Assembly (NCBI GenBank): GCA_009741485.1
Contig: CM019216.1
Location: 47,252,863-47,316,862 of the forward strand
Length of the DNA stretch: 64,000 nucleotides
Source: Malurus cyaneus samueli
Taxonomy: Eukaryota; Chordata; Aves; Passeriformes; Maluridae
Reading direction: 5' to 3'
Position 1 is the first letter of the stretch, and the number at the start of each line of letters is the position of its first letter. The position numbers were made by a program, and so were the translations under genes. Positions 62,942 to 64,000 of the stretch are shown one piece after another. The notes below the pieces were generated by a model. It made no database searches. It saw only the letters and a list, made by a program, of their open reading frames with translations, and was not told the DNA's origin.

Positions 62942-64000
62942 GGCTACTGTTAATTTTTCACTGTGATAAAACTGCTTCATTATATGACTGCAGTAAAATA
63001 CAGAGACAACTGCACTGCGGTGTGGATTAATTAAAATTCAGTTATTAACTGAGACTGACTTGAAGTCACAATTCCTGTGAGTAACATCCTCTGCCACTTG
63101 ATGTTTTGTGGAGGATCTTGCAGAGGTTTTCAGGGAAGCTGGAAGTGACCTACTATCATTACTTCTTCCCTTCTTTGAGTTCTCTCAAGTTCATTGCCTT
63201 TAAATTTCTCTGCTAATGTTCTGCATTATGAAAAGAAGTAATCTACTAGAGAAAAATTTCTTTAGTCTTCATTTATCCATTTTTCGTTTTTATTTTTTGA
63301 TGATAACAATGTTTTCTGTGAGGGTTTGTTTTTTGTTGGTTTTTTTTTTTTTTGGGGGGGGGTGGTGGGGTGTGGAGGAAGGTGAGGAGATGAGTACTTT
63401 TTTCTGTTTCAAGGTAATTCATCAAATGATGTTTTCGTAACCCTGCATCTGCAAACATTTATTTTTGATTGCCTGTTCCCTCCCAGTTTATTATTCAAAG
63501 ATTCACTGTTTTTAATGATTAAATATAAGGATCTTAGAAATACATAATGATGCCAATTTTCTGCCTAGTTTCCCTTTCCTAGAAGCACCTTAACAGTGCA
63601 ATATAAAACCCAAGATGACAGCAATTTACACCTCTGCAGAGACAATAAAATGCAAATAATGTGGTTTATCTTGAGTATTTTCTACCGGAAAGAATTGTTT
63701 TTACCCTGTCTTTATTTTCACAAAGGAGAAAAAAAAAGTTCACTAATAATATGAGTGCTGTTCATTTATTTATTTATTTAAATTTTAAAGCTCAGGTTAG
63801 AATTTATCTGCTACAAAAGGCTATCAGGGAATGTTGTGCATTGGTTGGGTGCCACATAACAAAGAGATGCCGGCCTGCTGCCTTCTACCACTGCTTTTAT
63901 GCAGAGTAGCATTTGTGGGTTTTAGATGGCAGAAGTGAGTTTGTGTCTGGCTGAAATCATTAAATAATGAGGGGCCATGGAGGCCAGCTGCAGCACTGCT
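62942..64000. other. Intergenic flank, no gene seen
   Basis: AT-rich DNA with simple-sequence patches: T14 followed by G9 (63340-63362), and an ATTT repeat at 63763-63781. An AATAAA occurs near 63645. No coding or RNA gene is recognised up to the window end. Confidence 0.5.
63340..63376 (+). repeat. T-run joined to G-run
   Basis: Fourteen T are followed directly by nine G and then G-rich sequence with single T interruptions. The G-rich part could form a G-quadruplex-like structure. The lengths may be unreliable in short-read assemblies. Confidence 0.75.

Noticed and set aside
1..64000. CRISPR arrays, tRNA or rRNA genes, bacterial operons
   Set aside because: No regularly spaced repeats, no tRNA-like internal promoters or cloverleafs and no rRNA segments were noticed. 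The gene structure is eukaryotic throughout.

Overview
The window is vertebrate nuclear DNA, most likely avian. It holds one recognisable protein-coding gene, clavesin-2 (CLVS2, also called RLBP1L2), complete in its coding part and on the + strand. The avian assignment rests on three things: several CR1 LINE fragments with typical bird 3' ends, very few other transposable elements, and an LTR-like repeat of a type seen in bird genomes at the left edge. A songbird is plausible, but the sequence alone does not prove it.

Layout: positions 1-680 are a degraded LTR-like repeat with internal ~48-50 bp tandem units. Positions 700-2100 are ordinary upstream DNA. A strong CpG island (about 2125-3660) covers the promoter, the 5' leader and coding exon 1. 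The five coding exons are 3277-3665, 13377-13551, 43488-43598, 46097-46317 and 51012-51099. They join in frame to 984 nt (327 codons plus TAA), which matches the usual CLVS2 length. The introns are about 9.7, 29.9, 2.5 and 4.7 kb, and all have GT-AG ends. From 51100 to the window end lies 3' UTR and flank with several possible poly(A) signals and no further gene that I can recognise.

CLVS2 is a neuronal Sec14/CRAL-TRIO protein of clathrin-coated vesicles and endosomes. The exons divide the protein into an N-terminal CRAL-TRIO-N helical part (exon 1), the lipid-binding CRAL-TRIO fold (end of exon 1 to exon 4), an acidic linker (exon 4) and a short tail ending in a clathrin-box motif (exon 5).

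The most useful anomalies are these: a 181-bp near-perfect direct duplication around a single N in the 3' UTR, which is almost certainly an unmerged contig overlap; three upstream reading frames in the CpG-island leader, one overlapping the CLVS2 start codon; a weak splice donor on exon 3; and a long G-U-compatible hairpin in intron 2. I found no operon, CRISPR array, intact mobile element or other novel system, and most of the window is ordinary intronic or intergenic DNA.
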